Notes: a model not told the origin generated them from the letters alone. 32,396 nt of DNA from Candidatus Poribacteria bacterium (GCA_022394775.1 JAGFCB010000186.1:1-32396), one strand, 5' to 3'; positions 15,243 through 24,473 are shown, counted from the stretch's first letter. Translations and numbers: made by a program.

Positions 15243-17069
15243 CTAACCGTAGATGGTTTCAACGGTTGCGAGATCCCAAATGAGGATTGTTCCGTCTGCG
15301 CTGCCGCTGGCGAATGTTCTACCATCGGGACTGAATGCCAATGTGCGAACTCTGTAGTTCTTAATAATTGCTGACTGCTCGCCGGTGGTAGGGTCCCATA
15401 AGCGGATCGTGTTGTCCTCAGCATCACCACCGCTTATAAGCGTGCGTCCATCTGGTGAAAATGCAACTGTCTCAACAATATCGGTATGCCCTATTAGGGT
15501 GGCGATATGCTGACAACTGTTCATATTCCAAAGTCTTATGGTATTGTCGGAACTCCCACTGGCAAGGATTCTACCATCTGGTGAAAACGCGAGTGTCTTA
15601 ACAGCATCGGTATGACCTGTAAGCACAGTGAGATAATGACCTGTAACAGCATTCCATAACCGAATCGTTCCATCTTCACCACCACTGGCAAGGGTTCTTT
15701 CATCTGAGGAAAATGCCACCGTTTGAATCTCATCCGTGTGACCTGTTAAGACTGCTAATTGGTCTCCGGTATCAACATTCCACAATCGAACGATGTTGTC
15801 TTCACCACCACTCACAAGTGTAGTGCCGTTCGGCGCAAATGCCAATGCGGCAACCGTATCCGTATGATCCAATATCGCCATCTCAGTGCCGGTATTTACG
15901 TTCCACAGGAAAATCCGTTCATCCTGACTTGCACTTGCGAGGATCGCGCCATCCGGTGAAAAAGCAACGTCTTCAATCAGGTATTCATGTCCGCTGAAGG
16001 TTTGAGACTCGGTATAAGTGGACATATCCCACAATCGAAGTGTTTCGTCATCACTACCGCTGGCGAGGAAGCTCCCGTCGGGTGAGAATGCTACGGAGTA
16101 AATCCATTCAACATGTCCATCAATGATCGCCTTCTCTACACCAGTAACTGGATCCCAAAAACGAATGGTGTGATCACCGCTCGCGCTGGCGAGCGTTTTA
16201 CCGTCCGGTGAAAACGAGATAGCTTGAATAGAGTCTTTATGTCCTTTGAAGGTTGCCTGCTCAGTGCCTGTATCCGCATTCCAGAGCCGAACGGTTTGGT
16301 CATTACTCCCACTTGCGAGCAGACTGCCATCCGGTGAAAACTCCAAATTACCGACAACTCCCATATCGGTAGCGAAGGTCGCCAATTTTTCACCGGTAGT
16401 GGTATCCCACAAACAGAGTGTCTTATCCCTGCTCCCACTGATGAGATTCATGCCATTTGGAGAAAATTCCAATGCCAAAACGCCATGTGTATGTCCTGTG
16501 AGTGTGGAGAGATGTCTGCCAGTTTGGACATCCCAGAGTTTGATGGTGAAGTCATTACTACCACTGACGAGGGTTTTGCCATCGGGTGATAATGCTAAGG
16601 CGTTGATTGGATGTATACCTCCAACGACATGAAAAAGAAGGCGACCGGTGTGAATGTCCCAAAATCGGATCTTCCCATCCAACCCTGCACTGATGAGCGT
16701 ATGACCGTCCGGCGAGACGACGAATGCCCAGACCTCATCTTCAGCATCTCCGAGTGTCATCGTGGTGCGACGCTGCCCGGTATGGACATCCCACAGCGAA
16801 ATCGTATTATCCCAATTTCCGGTCACAAGGGTCGCGCCATCGCGCGAAAACGCAAGCGAAGTAGCACCCTGATCCTGTCCGTGTTTGAGGAGTGCGAGTT
16901 CGGTACAGGTATGTGCATCGTAGAGCCAAACGCCGATATAAGTGGCAACGGCGAGGCAGGTTCTATCGGGCGAATACTGGATATCCGTTATTGCACCTTT
17001 GCCGAGACGCGCTAAGGCACCTGGCGGCAACTGCCATTGTGTATAGGGTTGTGGGTTTTGTATGTTCAT
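15243..17069 (-). CDS. WD40 repeat protein, 14 repeats (two seven-bladed propellers predicted)
   Basis: A 608-residue protein made almost wholly of WD40 repeats. I count 14 blade endings, from GVWLYDAHT through TISLWDV, KIRFWDI, TIKLWDV, TLCLWDT, TVRLWNA, TIRFWDP, TLRLWDM, RIFLWNV, IVRLWNV, TIRLWNA, TIRLWNM, TIRLWDP to TILIWDL. Each follows an [A/L]FSPDG...LASGS motif of about 42 residues. Fourteen repeats fit two seven-bladed propellers, a scaffold for protein contacts. The N-terminus (LPPGALARLGKGAITDIQYSPDR) matches the starts of the WD40 proteins at 20537 and 25889. Unlike those, this one has no signal peptide from its in-frame ATG, which also lacks a good ribosome binding site. An out-of-frame ATG with a strong site lies 55 bases upstream. 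No catalytic domain is fused. Confidence 0.93.
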   Translation of the reverse strand: MNIQNPQPYTQWQLPPGALARLGKGAITDIQYSPDRTCLAVATYIGVWLYDAHTCTELALLKHGQDQGATSLAFSRDGATLVTGNWDNTISLWDVHTGQRRTTMTLGDAEDEVWAFVVSPDGHTLISAGLDGKIRFWDIHTGRLLFHVVGGIHPINALALSPDGKTLVSGSNDFTIKLWDVQTGRHLSTLTGHTHGVLALEFSPNGMNLISGSRDKTLCLWDTTTGEKLATFATDMGVVGNLEFSPDGSLLASGSNDQTVRLWNADTGTEQATFKGHKDSIQAISFSPDGKTLASASGDHTIRFWDPVTGVEKAIIDGHVEWIYSVAFSPDGSFLASGSDDETLRLWDMSTYTESQTFSGHEYLIEDVAFSPDGAILASASQDERIFLWNVNTGTEMAILDHTDTVAALAFAPNGTTLVSGGEDNIVRLWNVDTGDQLAVLTGHTDEIQTVAFSSDERTLASGGEDGTIRLWNAVTGHYLTVLTGHTDAVKTLAFSPDGRILASGSSDNTIRLWNMNSCQHIATLIGHTDIVETVAFSPDGRTLISGGDAEDNTIRLWDPTTGEQSAIIKNYRVRTLAFSPDGRTFASGSADGTILIWDLATVETIYG

Positions 17070-17124
17070 ACGTCCAAACCAGCGATTTTTGGATAATTAG
17101 TGGAACAAAATCAAGTAATTTCAT
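16963..17124 (-). CDS. possible 53-codon leader ORF overlapping the WD40 start
   Basis: On the minus strand AAAAGGAGATAG is followed at once by ATG (17122-17124), a far better initiation site than that of the WD40 gene. The frame reads MKLLDFVPLIIQKSLVWTYE, passes over the WD40 ATG in a different frame and stops at 16963. It could be a leader peptide that couples translation to the WD40 frame. Alternatively it marks a frameshift that has cut an original N-terminus off the WD40 gene. The later codons mirror the WD40 sequence in another frame, so it is not an independent protein family. Confidence 0.3.
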   Translation of the reverse strand: MKLLDFVPLIIQKSLVWTYEHTKPTTLYTMAVAARCLSASRQRCNNGYPVFAR

Positions 17125-17146
17125 CTATCTCCTTTTAACCCAATTC

Positions 17147-17175
17147 ATCATACGGAATTCAAAAAAATTGTCCAA
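17147..17175 (-). promoter_or_regulatory. promoter of the WD40 gene at 15243-17069
   Basis: On the minus strand TTGGAC (17175-17170) and TATGAT (17152-17147) are separated by exactly 17 bases, directed at the WD40 gene. The implied start of transcription lies shortly upstream of the strong ribosome binding site at about 17130. Confidence 0.55.
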
Positions 17176-17205
17176 AATTTAGTCTTCAGTTGTGTTAAAA
17201 ATACC

Positions 17206-17235
17206 TTGCTTTTTTCGCCTTGAGTAAGGTATAAT
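17206..17235 (+). promoter_or_regulatory. promoter of the helicase-exonuclease gene
   Basis: TTGCTT (17206-17211) and a perfect TATAAT (17230-17235) are separated by 18 bases, facing the helicase gene that starts at 17356. It is back-to-back with the WD40 promoter at 17147-17175. Confidence 0.6.
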
Positions 17236-17355
17236 AACCATGAATTGTTTAGCGTAATAGAAGCACCATACTACACCCCCTGATGTAAATAAGACATCAC
17301 ACTGATTACAAGAAAGACGCAAATTTCTCCTGATCGCATGGACGGAGGAAACCTA

Positions 17356-20300
17356 ATGAACATTCTTCGCGATTTAAATGAAAAACAGATAGAAGCGGTA
17401 ACACATAAAGCTGGTCCCCTTCTCGTCATCGCAGGTCCCGGTACGGGGAAAACAAAAGTTATTACACACCGTATTGAGCACCTGATCCGCGAACACAATA
17501 TCAGACCTGAGAAGATCCTTGCGATTACGTTCACCAATAAAGCTGCGGAAGAGATGCAGGAACGCATCAACACCGAGATCGGTGAACCGCACGGATCCAG
17601 CGTTAAGGCTTGCACCTTCCACGCATTTTGTGTCAAAGTGCTAAGGAAACACGCCCTGAAGATCGGATTGAGTGAGAATTTCACCATCTTTGATCAGGAG
17701 CTTCAAGACGAGATATTAACAGAAAGTGTCCGTGAGTTGAACCTTAACGCTGACGACTACCCTCCATGGCTGCTACGCAACATTATCAGCGATGCCAAAT
17801 GTACACTCCAGAATCCCGTTGAAGCGGTAGATAACACCGATATTTATGATCCTGAGACTCTCGAAAATATCCGAAATGTGCTGGAGAACTACCAGCATAA
17901 ACTTGATGAATACGATGCCCTTGATTTTGATGACCTTCTACTGAAAACTGTCGAATTGTTAGGCGTAGAAGAAGTCAAAGAAGCTTATCATAAGGATATC
18001 TCCTATATCCTCGTTGACGAGTTTCACGATGTCAACCGCGTGCAGTATCATCTACTCCAATTGCTCTGTGTCGCACCAGCATATAATCTTATGGTCGTCG
18101 CTGATGAAGATCAGTCGATCTATAGTTGGCGCGGGTCGAACCCGGAGTATATTGATAATTTCAGAGCGGATTTCGATCCGCGGATCGTCGAACTGGATGA
18201 TCATTACAGGTGTAGCGAGAAGATCTTGCGTGCCGCAGAAGAAGTTATCTCCAGAAACTCGGAGCGACAGAAACAGCATACCCTCAGAACGCACAAAGAT
18301 GCCGGACGCGACATTTTTCACTATACCTTTGATACACCGATAGCAGAAGCTCGTGGTATTATTAGTGTTATTGAGAATTTAGTAAAACGTCGTAATTGTT
18401 CCTATCGCGATATCGCTATATTCTACCGGACACACAGGCTCGCGGATGTTTTAACGGAGCAGCTGCTACGCGCAGACATCAAATTCCAGCGAATTCTACC
18501 GACAAATTCCTTTGGAGAAGGAAGTAGTAAGGGGATTCTCGCGTATCTCCGTCTCATCCAGTGGCAGCTTCCGCAAGATCTGGAACAGGCAATCAATTTT
18601 CCTGAAACTTATATTGACGATTTGACATGGGTGCGACTCAAGTGGATCGCACAACGCAAACACATTCCGTTCATGGAATTACTGAAAAATATTGAGGTAT
18701 ATCCCGAAGATGTTGGTCCTTTGACTCGCCAAAACGTTTGCCAATTTTGGACGCAACTTGAGGAACTGTCGGCTGAAATCGAAGGCGAGAAGGCCGATAA
18801 AATCATTCAGAAACTCTTTGACGCTTTGGAACACGCTCGTTCCCCTTACCGTGCCGAAGAATTGGAAGTTATGGAACAACAACCTGAAGTGCCGAACCTT
18901 GTGACAGCGCGGGATGTCCTCTACAGTGCACTTGACCTTGACGAGCCGATTCAGATTACTGCCAGCCACGGTATTGACGAGTATTGTGCGGCACACATTA
19001 TTCATCAGATGCTTGAAACTTACCTGGATCGGCGTGCGGAACTTCAATTCCTACCGCCTGATAAAAATAAACCACCGCAGCTTGACAGTGGCGTGCATCT
19101 ACTGATTGGTGATTTTGAAGAACTTGGTGAAAAAGGACGGGATACGCGGATAATTCTCATCGGGACAGTGGGGACGGCAGATAGCGACGCAATTCATCTC
19201 GAAACGGGAAGCGTTCGGAGTATCGCAGCGCTCAAACTCTGTCAGCGTCTTATTAATCGTTTTGAAAGTCCAAATATGGCGGATATGGTTGTCTATGATT
19301 TGGAGACAACGGGTATTAATCCGAAAACAGCAGAGATTGTTGAGATCGCCGCGCGCCGTCTCAACGCGATTGGAGATGATGTCGAAGCGTATTACTGCTT
19401 AGTAAAACCGCCGGGTGGACACATTCCGCGTGCAGCAACGCGTGTTCACCAAATTGATGAAGAAACGGTCAAAGATGCCCCTGGAATTGAGATGGTATTA
19501 CCTGAATTTGCTGGATTTATCCAAGACCGGATTCTAATTGGGCACAATGTGGCGAAATACGATAACCCAATTCTTGCGCGCGACCTTCAGACGTATTTGA
19601 AAATCGGGTTATCAGCACCGCATTACGATACCCTGGTTACCGCACGTCGGCTTTTCCCGCGACAACGGTGTAGCATCGGCGCACTTGCTGAAAAGTTTGG
19701 TATTGAACACGGTCGCTTACATAGTGCCTTAGAAGACGTTCGCGTCAATAGAGAAATCTTCAAAGAACTCATCAAAATCGATGCTTACAAACGTGAAGTG
19801 AAATCCCTGACGGAACTGCTACCGCTGGTCGGACTCGGCGTCCTCGCCAAAACGGAGACATCACAACGAGAAGTGTCAACTACAGAGGACACCTTAACCG
19901 AAACCGATGTGTACCTTAATGCTGCAAAACGTTTTGTCCAGACGCATAACCTTGTCCTGCCGGATCGTCTACCACTTGAAGCAGCAGAAGCAGCAGAGGC
20001 AACCGTATATATAGAAGAATTACAAGATACCGTTGTCCCAGAATTCCGAGAAGATGTTGAATGGCGGCAACGTCGTGTTCAATTCATGAACGCAGTCGTC
20101 CAGTTTGAATCAGTGAGCGACGAACATCAACTCACCAACTTTTTGGATTACCAGAAGTTGCTTACCAACATTGATGAACTTGACGATAAAACCGAGCAAT
20201 TGACCTTGATGACGTTACACGCAGCGAAAGGAACAGAATTTCCGGTCGTTATCATTCTCGGCATGGAGGAGGGAAGTTTTCCGATGTGGAAGCAGAATAT

Positions 20301-20484
20301 CACAGAAGAAGAAATCGAAGAGGAGCGTCGTCTTTTCTATGTCGGTATGACCCGCGCCCAAAACCAACTCTATCTTTCAACGACAGTCTATCGCACTGGC
20401 GATCGGGATCGCGCTACGTCAATGTTCGTTCGAGAGATTCCGTCTAACTACGTGATTAAGTGGCCTGGACCGAGACACGGATAG
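17356..20484 (+). CDS. UvrD/PcrA-type SF1A helicase with embedded DEDDh 3'-5' exonuclease domain
   Basis: A 1042-residue DNA repair protein. Helicase motifs in order: Walker A GPGTGKT (27-33), Ia AITFTNKAAEEM (56-67), Ic CTFHAF (86-91), II VDEFHDVN (220-227), III VVADEDQSIYSWRGS (247-261), IV LDDHYRCSEKIL (280-291), V TLHAAKGTEFPVV (953-965) and VI RRLFYVGMTRAQNQLYL (991-1007). Between IV and V, where UvrD carries its 2B subdomain, lies a complete DnaQ-like exonuclease (about 643-808). Its DEDDh residues are Asp648 and Glu650 (VVYDLETTG), Asp736 (HNVAKYD), and His789 and Asp794 (LHSALEDV). In motif II the usual DEFQD is DEFHD. I chose the ATG at 17356, with GGAGGAA five bases upstream, over the ATG at 17338. 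The protein probably unwinds DNA and degrades one strand; recombinational or excision repair is inferred. Confidence 0.9.
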   Translation: MNILRDLNEKQIEAVTHKAGPLLVIAGPGTGKTKVITHRIEHLIREHNIRPEKILAITFTNKAAEEMQERINTEIGEPHGSSVKACTFHAFCVKVLRKHALKIGLSENFTIFDQELQDEILTESVRELNLNADDYPPWLLRNIISDAKCTLQNPVEAVDNTDIYDPETLENIRNVLENYQHKLDEYDALDFDDLLLKTVELLGVEEVKEAYHKDISYILVDEFHDVNRVQYHLLQLLCVAPAYNLMVVADEDQSIYSWRGSNPEYIDNFRADFDPRIVELDDHYRCSEKILRAAEEVISRNSERQKQHTLRTHKDAGRDIFHYTFDTPIAEARGIISVIENLVKRRNCSYRDIAIFYRTHRLADVLTEQLLRADIKFQRILPTNSFGEGSSKGILAYLRLIQWQLPQDLEQAINFPETYIDDLTWVRLKWIAQRKHIPFMELLKNIEVYPEDVGPLTRQNVCQFWTQLEELSAEIEGEKADKIIQKLFDALEHARSPYRAEELEVMEQQPEVPNLVTARDVLYSALDLDEPIQITASHGIDEYCAAHIIHQMLETYLDRRAELQFLPPDKNKPPQLDSGVHLLIGDFEELGEKGRDTRIILIGTVGTADSDAIHLETGSVRSIAALKLCQRLINRFESPNMADMVVYDLETTGINPKTAEIVEIAARRLNAIGDDVEAYYCLVKPPGGHIPRAATRVHQIDEETVKDAPGIEMVLPEFAGFIQDRILIGHNVAKYDNPILARDLQTYLKIGLSAPHYDTLVTARRLFPRQRCSIGALAEKFGIEHGRLHSALEDVRVNREIFKELIKIDAYKREVKSLTELLPLVGLGVLAKTETSQREVSTTEDTLTETDVYLNAAKRFVQTHNLVLPDRLPLEAAEAAEATVYIEELQDTVVPEFREDVEWRQRRVQFMNAVVQFESVSDEHQLTNFLDYQKLLTNIDELDDKTEQLTLMTLHAAKGTEFPVVIILGMEEGSFPMWKQNITEEEIEEERRLFYVGMTRAQNQLYLSTTVYRTGDRDRATSMFVREIPSNYVIKWPGPRHG

Positions 20485-20536
20485 ATAATCAGCTGCATGT
20501 CTGTGTTTAACGTTGTAGATTGCAGTTAACGGTTGT

Positions 20537-22426
20537 TTATTGATCTGGACGGATCTTATCCCAATCCCATAGCAGGATTGCACCACCAGCACTCCAACTG
20601 GCGAGTGTCTTGCCATCGGGTGAAAACGCAACTGCATTAACCTTTTCTGTATCATCTATGAGCGTTACGAGGTGGGCAGCAGTGGCAACATCCCATAATT
20701 GTACTTTACCCGTGATACACCCACTTACCAGTGTTTTCCCATCAAGCGAGAATGCCAAGGCACGTATTGGACGATGGTCGCCTTGGGAAGTTACTAACCT
20801 TCGGTTACGATTCACATCCCACAAGAAAAATGCGTCCGATCCAGCACTTGCGAATAGGCTGCCATCCGGTGAAAACGCGATTGCCCACACAGCGCGTTGG
20901 TCACCAATGAAAGTGGATAACAATTCGCCATTAATCGTATCCCACAAGCGAACTACGTTATTCTCATCCACACTTGCGCGGATAGTACCGTCTGGCGAAA
21001 AGGCAACCATTTCGGAGAATGCTTCATCAATTATTTTAGCAGCTCCGAGTATCTCTCCACTGCGTACATCCCACCACCAGATTTCCTGAGACAACCCTGC
21101 ACTGGCGAGCGTGGTGCCATCCGATGAAAACGCCAAGGTCGTTGGAGCTTTCATGTCTCCATGGCGAATCAACAACGCTTTTCGTGTCCGCATATCCCAC
21201 AAATGGATTGTGTCGCTCGCGTTCCCGTTCGCGAGTGTGGTGCCATCGGGTGAAAATGCCAATGCTGTCGGAGTCTTTATGCTTTCATGACGAATCGTTT
21301 CTGCCTTTTCGCTCTCAATATCCCACAAATGGATTGTATCATCAGCGTTTCCCGTGGCAAGTGTCCGACTGTCCGGTGAAAATGCTAACACAGTTCCGAC
21401 ACGCTTATGTGCTATAGCAGGAAAAGGTTGCTCGCCGTTAGTTGTATTCCAAAACCGGATTGTGCCGCTTTGCGTCACTGTCGTGAGCGTTTGGCCATCC
21501 GGTGAGAACGCCAGCGCACTCACCCAGCCCGGATGATCTGTTGGAAATATAGGAAATTTATTGGCACCAGTAACCAAATCCAACCACTCAACTGCATCTG
21601 TATCTCCACCTATAGCGAGTTTCGTGCCGTCTGGTGAGAATGCTAAAGCGTCAACCGACCAGTTATGTGAATGATGTTCTTGCTTCACTTTACCGGTTTT
21701 TATATCCCATACGAAGAGCGTTGGCCACTCAGTCCCGCCACTGGCAACCATCTTACCATCCGGTGAGAACACCAATTCAGTAATAAAGATTTCAGTATTG
21801 ATATTCTTATGCTCAAGAAAGGTATACCAGAGTTCACCCGTTTCTGGATTCCATAAACGCACCGTCCTATCTGAACTCCCGCTGCCGAGTGTGTTACCAT
21901 CGGGTGAAAACGCAACTACGTTAACAGCATCTGTATGTCCGGAGAGATGTCTACGCAGTTTACCTGTCTTTGTATCCCATATCCCGATTGTTTGATCGCG
22001 ACTTCCGCTGGCGAGTGTTGCACCATCCGGTGAAAATACAACTGACAAAACGTGTTGTGTATGTATCGGCGGAAAATGCCTAATTCTCCCAGTATCTAAA
22101 CGCCGCAACCAAATTGTTCCTTCATCACTACCACAGGCAATTGTTTTGGCATCCGGTGAGAACGCTATCGCGGAAACACCAAACGGCGTTGCGGGTTCCA
22201 ATGCGGTTTCAGTACCAGTGGCAGCATCATAAAGCCAAATACCGACACTACTTGCGACTGCGATTTGGGTCCTATCAGGTGAGAACGCTACGTCGCTGAT
22301 CACGCCTTTGTTGATACCGAATCGTGCTTTGGCGCCGAAAGGTAGTTGCTGCTGTGCATCAACATTTTGATGCCCCACAAGGCACATCAACAAACAGATA
22401 AGGGCAATGAGATGACTCCAAATCAC
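20537..22426 (-). CDS. secreted WD40 repeat protein, 14 repeats
   Basis: A 629-residue exported protein. A signal peptide spans 1-24 (WSHLIALICLLMCLVGHQ, predicted cut after VDA). The N-terminal signature LPFGAKARFGINKGVISDVAFSPDR...GIWLYD, shared with the other two WD40 proteins here, comes next. Fourteen blade endings can be counted, including TIGIWDT, TVRLWNP, TLFVWDI, TIRFWNT, TIHLWDI, TIHLWDM, EIWWWDV, VVRLWDT, FFLWDV, KVQLWDV and AILLWDW. This fits two seven-bladed propellers, and no enzyme domain is attached. The start is GTG (22424-22426) with AAGGAG eight bases upstream. It is convergent with the helicase gene, 52 bases apart, and divergent from the amidohydrolase operon. A periplasmic or extracellular scaffold is the likely role. 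Confidence 0.92.
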   Translation of the reverse strand: MIWSHLIALICLLMCLVGHQNVDAQQQLPFGAKARFGINKGVISDVAFSPDRTQIAVASSVGIWLYDAATGTETALEPATPFGVSAIAFSPDAKTIACGSDEGTIWLRRLDTGRIRHFPPIHTQHVLSVVFSPDGATLASGSRDQTIGIWDTKTGKLRRHLSGHTDAVNVVAFSPDGNTLGSGSSDRTVRLWNPETGELWYTFLEHKNINTEIFITELVFSPDGKMVASGGTEWPTLFVWDIKTGKVKQEHHSHNWSVDALAFSPDGTKLAIGGDTDAVEWLDLVTGANKFPIFPTDHPGWVSALAFSPDGQTLTTVTQSGTIRFWNTTNGEQPFPAIAHKRVGTVLAFSPDSRTLATGNADDTIHLWDIESEKAETIRHESIKTPTALAFSPDGTTLANGNASDTIHLWDMRTRKALLIRHGDMKAPTTLAFSSDGTTLASAGLSQEIWWWDVRSGEILGAAKIIDEAFSEMVAFSPDGTIRASVDENNVVRLWDTINGELLSTFIGDQRAVWAIAFSPDGSLFASAGSDAFFLWDVNRNRRLVTSQGDHRPIRALAFSLDGKTLVSGCITGKVQLWDVATAAHLVTLIDDTEKVNAVAFSPDGKTLASWSAGGAILLWDWDKIRPDQ

Positions 22427-22570
22427 TATGTATCTCCTTCAACTTGTGTAGCTTAATTGGAATGCGTCCTTCTATTTTCGGAAATCCATCTACAATCTTT
22501 GCTAACTTGGGCAAAAGTATTAATAAGTAAGAATGCTAATTCCGCGAAAAGGTTACATGAAAAAGACACC

Positions 22571-22599
22571 TTGAAAAAATAGGTTAGACATGGCATACT
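22571..22599 (+). promoter_or_regulatory. candidate promoter of the amidohydrolase-PhyH operon
   Basis: TTGAAA (22571-22576) and CATACT (22594-22599) are separated by 17 bases, 38 bases before the ATG at 22638. The -10 box matches the consensus at four of six bases. Confidence 0.4.
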
Positions 22600-22637
22600 A
22601 AAAGACATACGAAAACCTAACACCTTCAACCAGAAAA

Positions 22638-23609
22638 ATGCGAATTGATTGCCAAAGCCACATATTTCCAAATACCTATATAGAAATCCTCGCACAGAAC
22701 CCACACCCACCCCAAGTGATCCGTCGTGGTAGTGAGGCTGTCGTTACGTACGGCGATGTCCAAACATTTCGCCTACAAGATGAAGTCTACGACTCGAAAC
22801 GTAAACTCAAGGACATGGACGAAGCAGGGGTAGATATGGCACTGCTCAGCACCAATATACCGCCGCCGTGTATGCTCGCGCCCGAATTAGGGAACGAAGG
22901 GGCGCAAGCGATCAACGATGCCATCGCTGAACTCGTGGATACACATCCAGATCGGTTCGCGGGATTGGCGTGCCTTCCCTGGCAAAATCCAGATGAAGCC
23001 ATCACAGAGATGAATCGTGTGAAGAAACTCGGATTTCGTGGTATAATGCTCTATTCCCATATCGGTGGGGAACCGGTTGATGCGGCTCAGTTTGAACCTG
23101 TGTATGCATACGCCGAAACACTGCAGATGCCGATTGTTATGCATCCGACTGTGCCGACGTGGGGCGAAGCAATCAAAGATCACTGGATGATTGGTATGAT
23201 GGGGTTACAAGTAGATAACAGTTTTGCCCTATTGCGGTTGATTCTGAGTGGGATTCTTGAACGTCACCCACACCTCCAAATTGTGATGCCCCATGTCGGT
23301 GGTATTTTACCCTATATGAGTGGTAGGATTGATCATCAGACCGAAGTATTGGGTAGGGCGCGAGACAACATAACACAACCACCGAGCGGGTATTTACAAA
23401 GGATTTATCTGGACACCGTATCGCCATCAACACAAGCACTGCAGTATGCTTATGAGTTCTCTGGTGGGGATCGTCTGCTGTTTGGTACAGATCATCCGTG
23501 GGTAGATATGCCACGATTTGTCCGTTTGATTGAGGAGATGCCTATCTCCGAAGCGGATAAAGCAAAAATTTTTAGTGAAAACGCCATAGCGTTGTTCAAT
23601 TTAGACTGA
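22638..23609 (+). CDS. amidohydrolase family protein (amidohydro_2 / ACMSD-like)
   Basis: A 323-residue metal-dependent TIM-barrel hydrolase or decarboxylase of the ACMSD-like group. Landmarks: RIDCQSHIFP at strand 1, GVDMALLSTN, FAGLACLPWQNPDEAI, GFRGIMLYSHIGG, PIVMHPT (His169), IVMPHVGGILPYMSGRID (His219) and RLLFGTDHPW (Asp285). At strand 1 the usual HxH metal pair reads QSH (Gln6, His8), so one classical His ligand is replaced by Gln. In related decarboxylases such as ACMSD these residues hold zinc or manganese for a decarboxylation or C-C hydrolysis. It is the first gene of a tight operon with two PhyH genes and a DUF420 gene (gaps 35, 25 and 51 bases), which suggests breakdown of an organic acid after hydroxylation. 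The ribosome binding site is weak. Confidence 0.87.
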   Translation: MRIDCQSHIFPNTYIEILAQNPHPPQVIRRGSEAVVTYGDVQTFRLQDEVYDSKRKLKDMDEAGVDMALLSTNIPPPCMLAPELGNEGAQAINDAIAELVDTHPDRFAGLACLPWQNPDEAITEMNRVKKLGFRGIMLYSHIGGEPVDAAQFEPVYAYAETLQMPIVMHPTVPTWGEAIKDHWMIGMMGLQVDNSFALLRLILSGILERHPHLQIVMPHVGGILPYMSGRIDHQTEVLGRARDNITQPPSGYLQRIYLDTVSPSTQALQYAYEFSGGDRLLFGTDHPWVDMPRFVRLIEEMPISEADKAKIFSENAIALFNLD

Positions 23610-23644
23610 GAACCTCACCAGTCAGAGAAAAGAGGGTTTACGAC

Positions 23645-24448
23645 ATGCCACACGAACTGACCGATGCCGAAAAGTTTTTCTTTCAAAACAACGGTTATCT
23701 CGTCTTGGAAAATTTTCTTGGAACTTCGCACGTTGCAACACTCAGAGATGCTCTCGCTGAAGTCATTGAGAAGCGACGGGAGCGTGAGGAGAAAGGGTTA
23801 TCCCAAACCGGAATGACCCACATTCACGGCGAAAATAGCACTCGTATCTTCTATATCCTCGGCGATCATCCAGCATTTTTAGAACTCTTGGATTGGCAGC
23901 CGATCCTACCTTATGTCACGGGATTGCTCAATAAGATGCCGCACCATCATGCTTCGGATGCTATCGTTGAAGACGGTTCGGAACTCATAGAACGTTCGAT
24001 GGGGTGGCACATTGATGGACACGATGAAGGCTATCGTAACTTACGTCCTATTCCGTTTCTACAACTCAAAATTGGCTATTATCTGACGGATATGACAGGA
24101 GGTGGGCAAGGAAATTTGTGGCTCATACCGGGCAGCCATACGGCGATGTACGACCCGAACCACGAAGACCTACGGTACCCATACCAATATCCCGGCGCGC
24201 TCGAAGTGTGTGCTCCACCAGGGAGTGCGATTCTGTTCCATAACGCGGTTTGGCATTCCGCTGGGATCTTCACGAAACCGGAGGGTCGGCGTGAAATGCT
24301 CTATTATGCCTACGAACATCCGTGGATGATTGCTTCGCAAGAGCATTGGGGATATCCTAAAGACTTCTATGACAAGCAACTCTCGCCTGAACAGCGTAAG
24401 TTTTTCCACGGGTTCGTCTTTGATCCGCCTGAACAGCGATGGGGATAG
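23645..24448 (+). CDS. phytanoyl-CoA dioxygenase (PhyH) family protein
   Basis: A 267-residue Fe(II)/2-oxoglutarate oxygenase. The iron triad is complete: His122-x-Asp124 in MGWHIDGHDEG and His204 in NAVWHSAGIF; Arg215 or Arg216 (EGRREM) would bind 2-oxoglutarate. The family signature YYLTDMTGGGQGNLWLIPGSH is clear. Members hydroxylate a carbon of small acids, lipids or natural products; the substrate is unknown. It follows the amidohydrolase by 35 bases and precedes another PhyH gene by 25 bases. The two adjacent PhyH proteins are only distantly alike, so this is not a recent tandem duplication. AGAGGG lies upstream of the ATG. Confidence 0.92.
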   Translation: MPHELTDAEKFFFQNNGYLVLENFLGTSHVATLRDALAEVIEKRREREEKGLSQTGMTHIHGENSTRIFYILGDHPAFLELLDWQPILPYVTGLLNKMPHHHASDAIVEDGSELIERSMGWHIDGHDEGYRNLRPIPFLQLKIGYYLTDMTGGGQGNLWLIPGSHTAMYDPNHEDLRYPYQYPGALEVCAPPGSAILFHNAVWHSAGIFTKPEGRREMLYYAYEHPWMIASQEHWGYPKDFYDKQLSPEQRKFFHGFVFDPPEQRWG

Positions 24449-24473
24449 TCTATAACGCAAGGAGGACGCAATT

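Noticed and set aside
15243..17069. Periodic DNA repeats that might suggest a CRISPR or tandem array
   Set aside because: The period of about 126 bases follows WD40 blades in an open frame; no short direct repeats with unique spacers.
17338..17355. ATG at 17338 as start of the helicase
   Set aside because: The GGAGGAA site lies between it and the ATG at 17356, so the latter is favoured.
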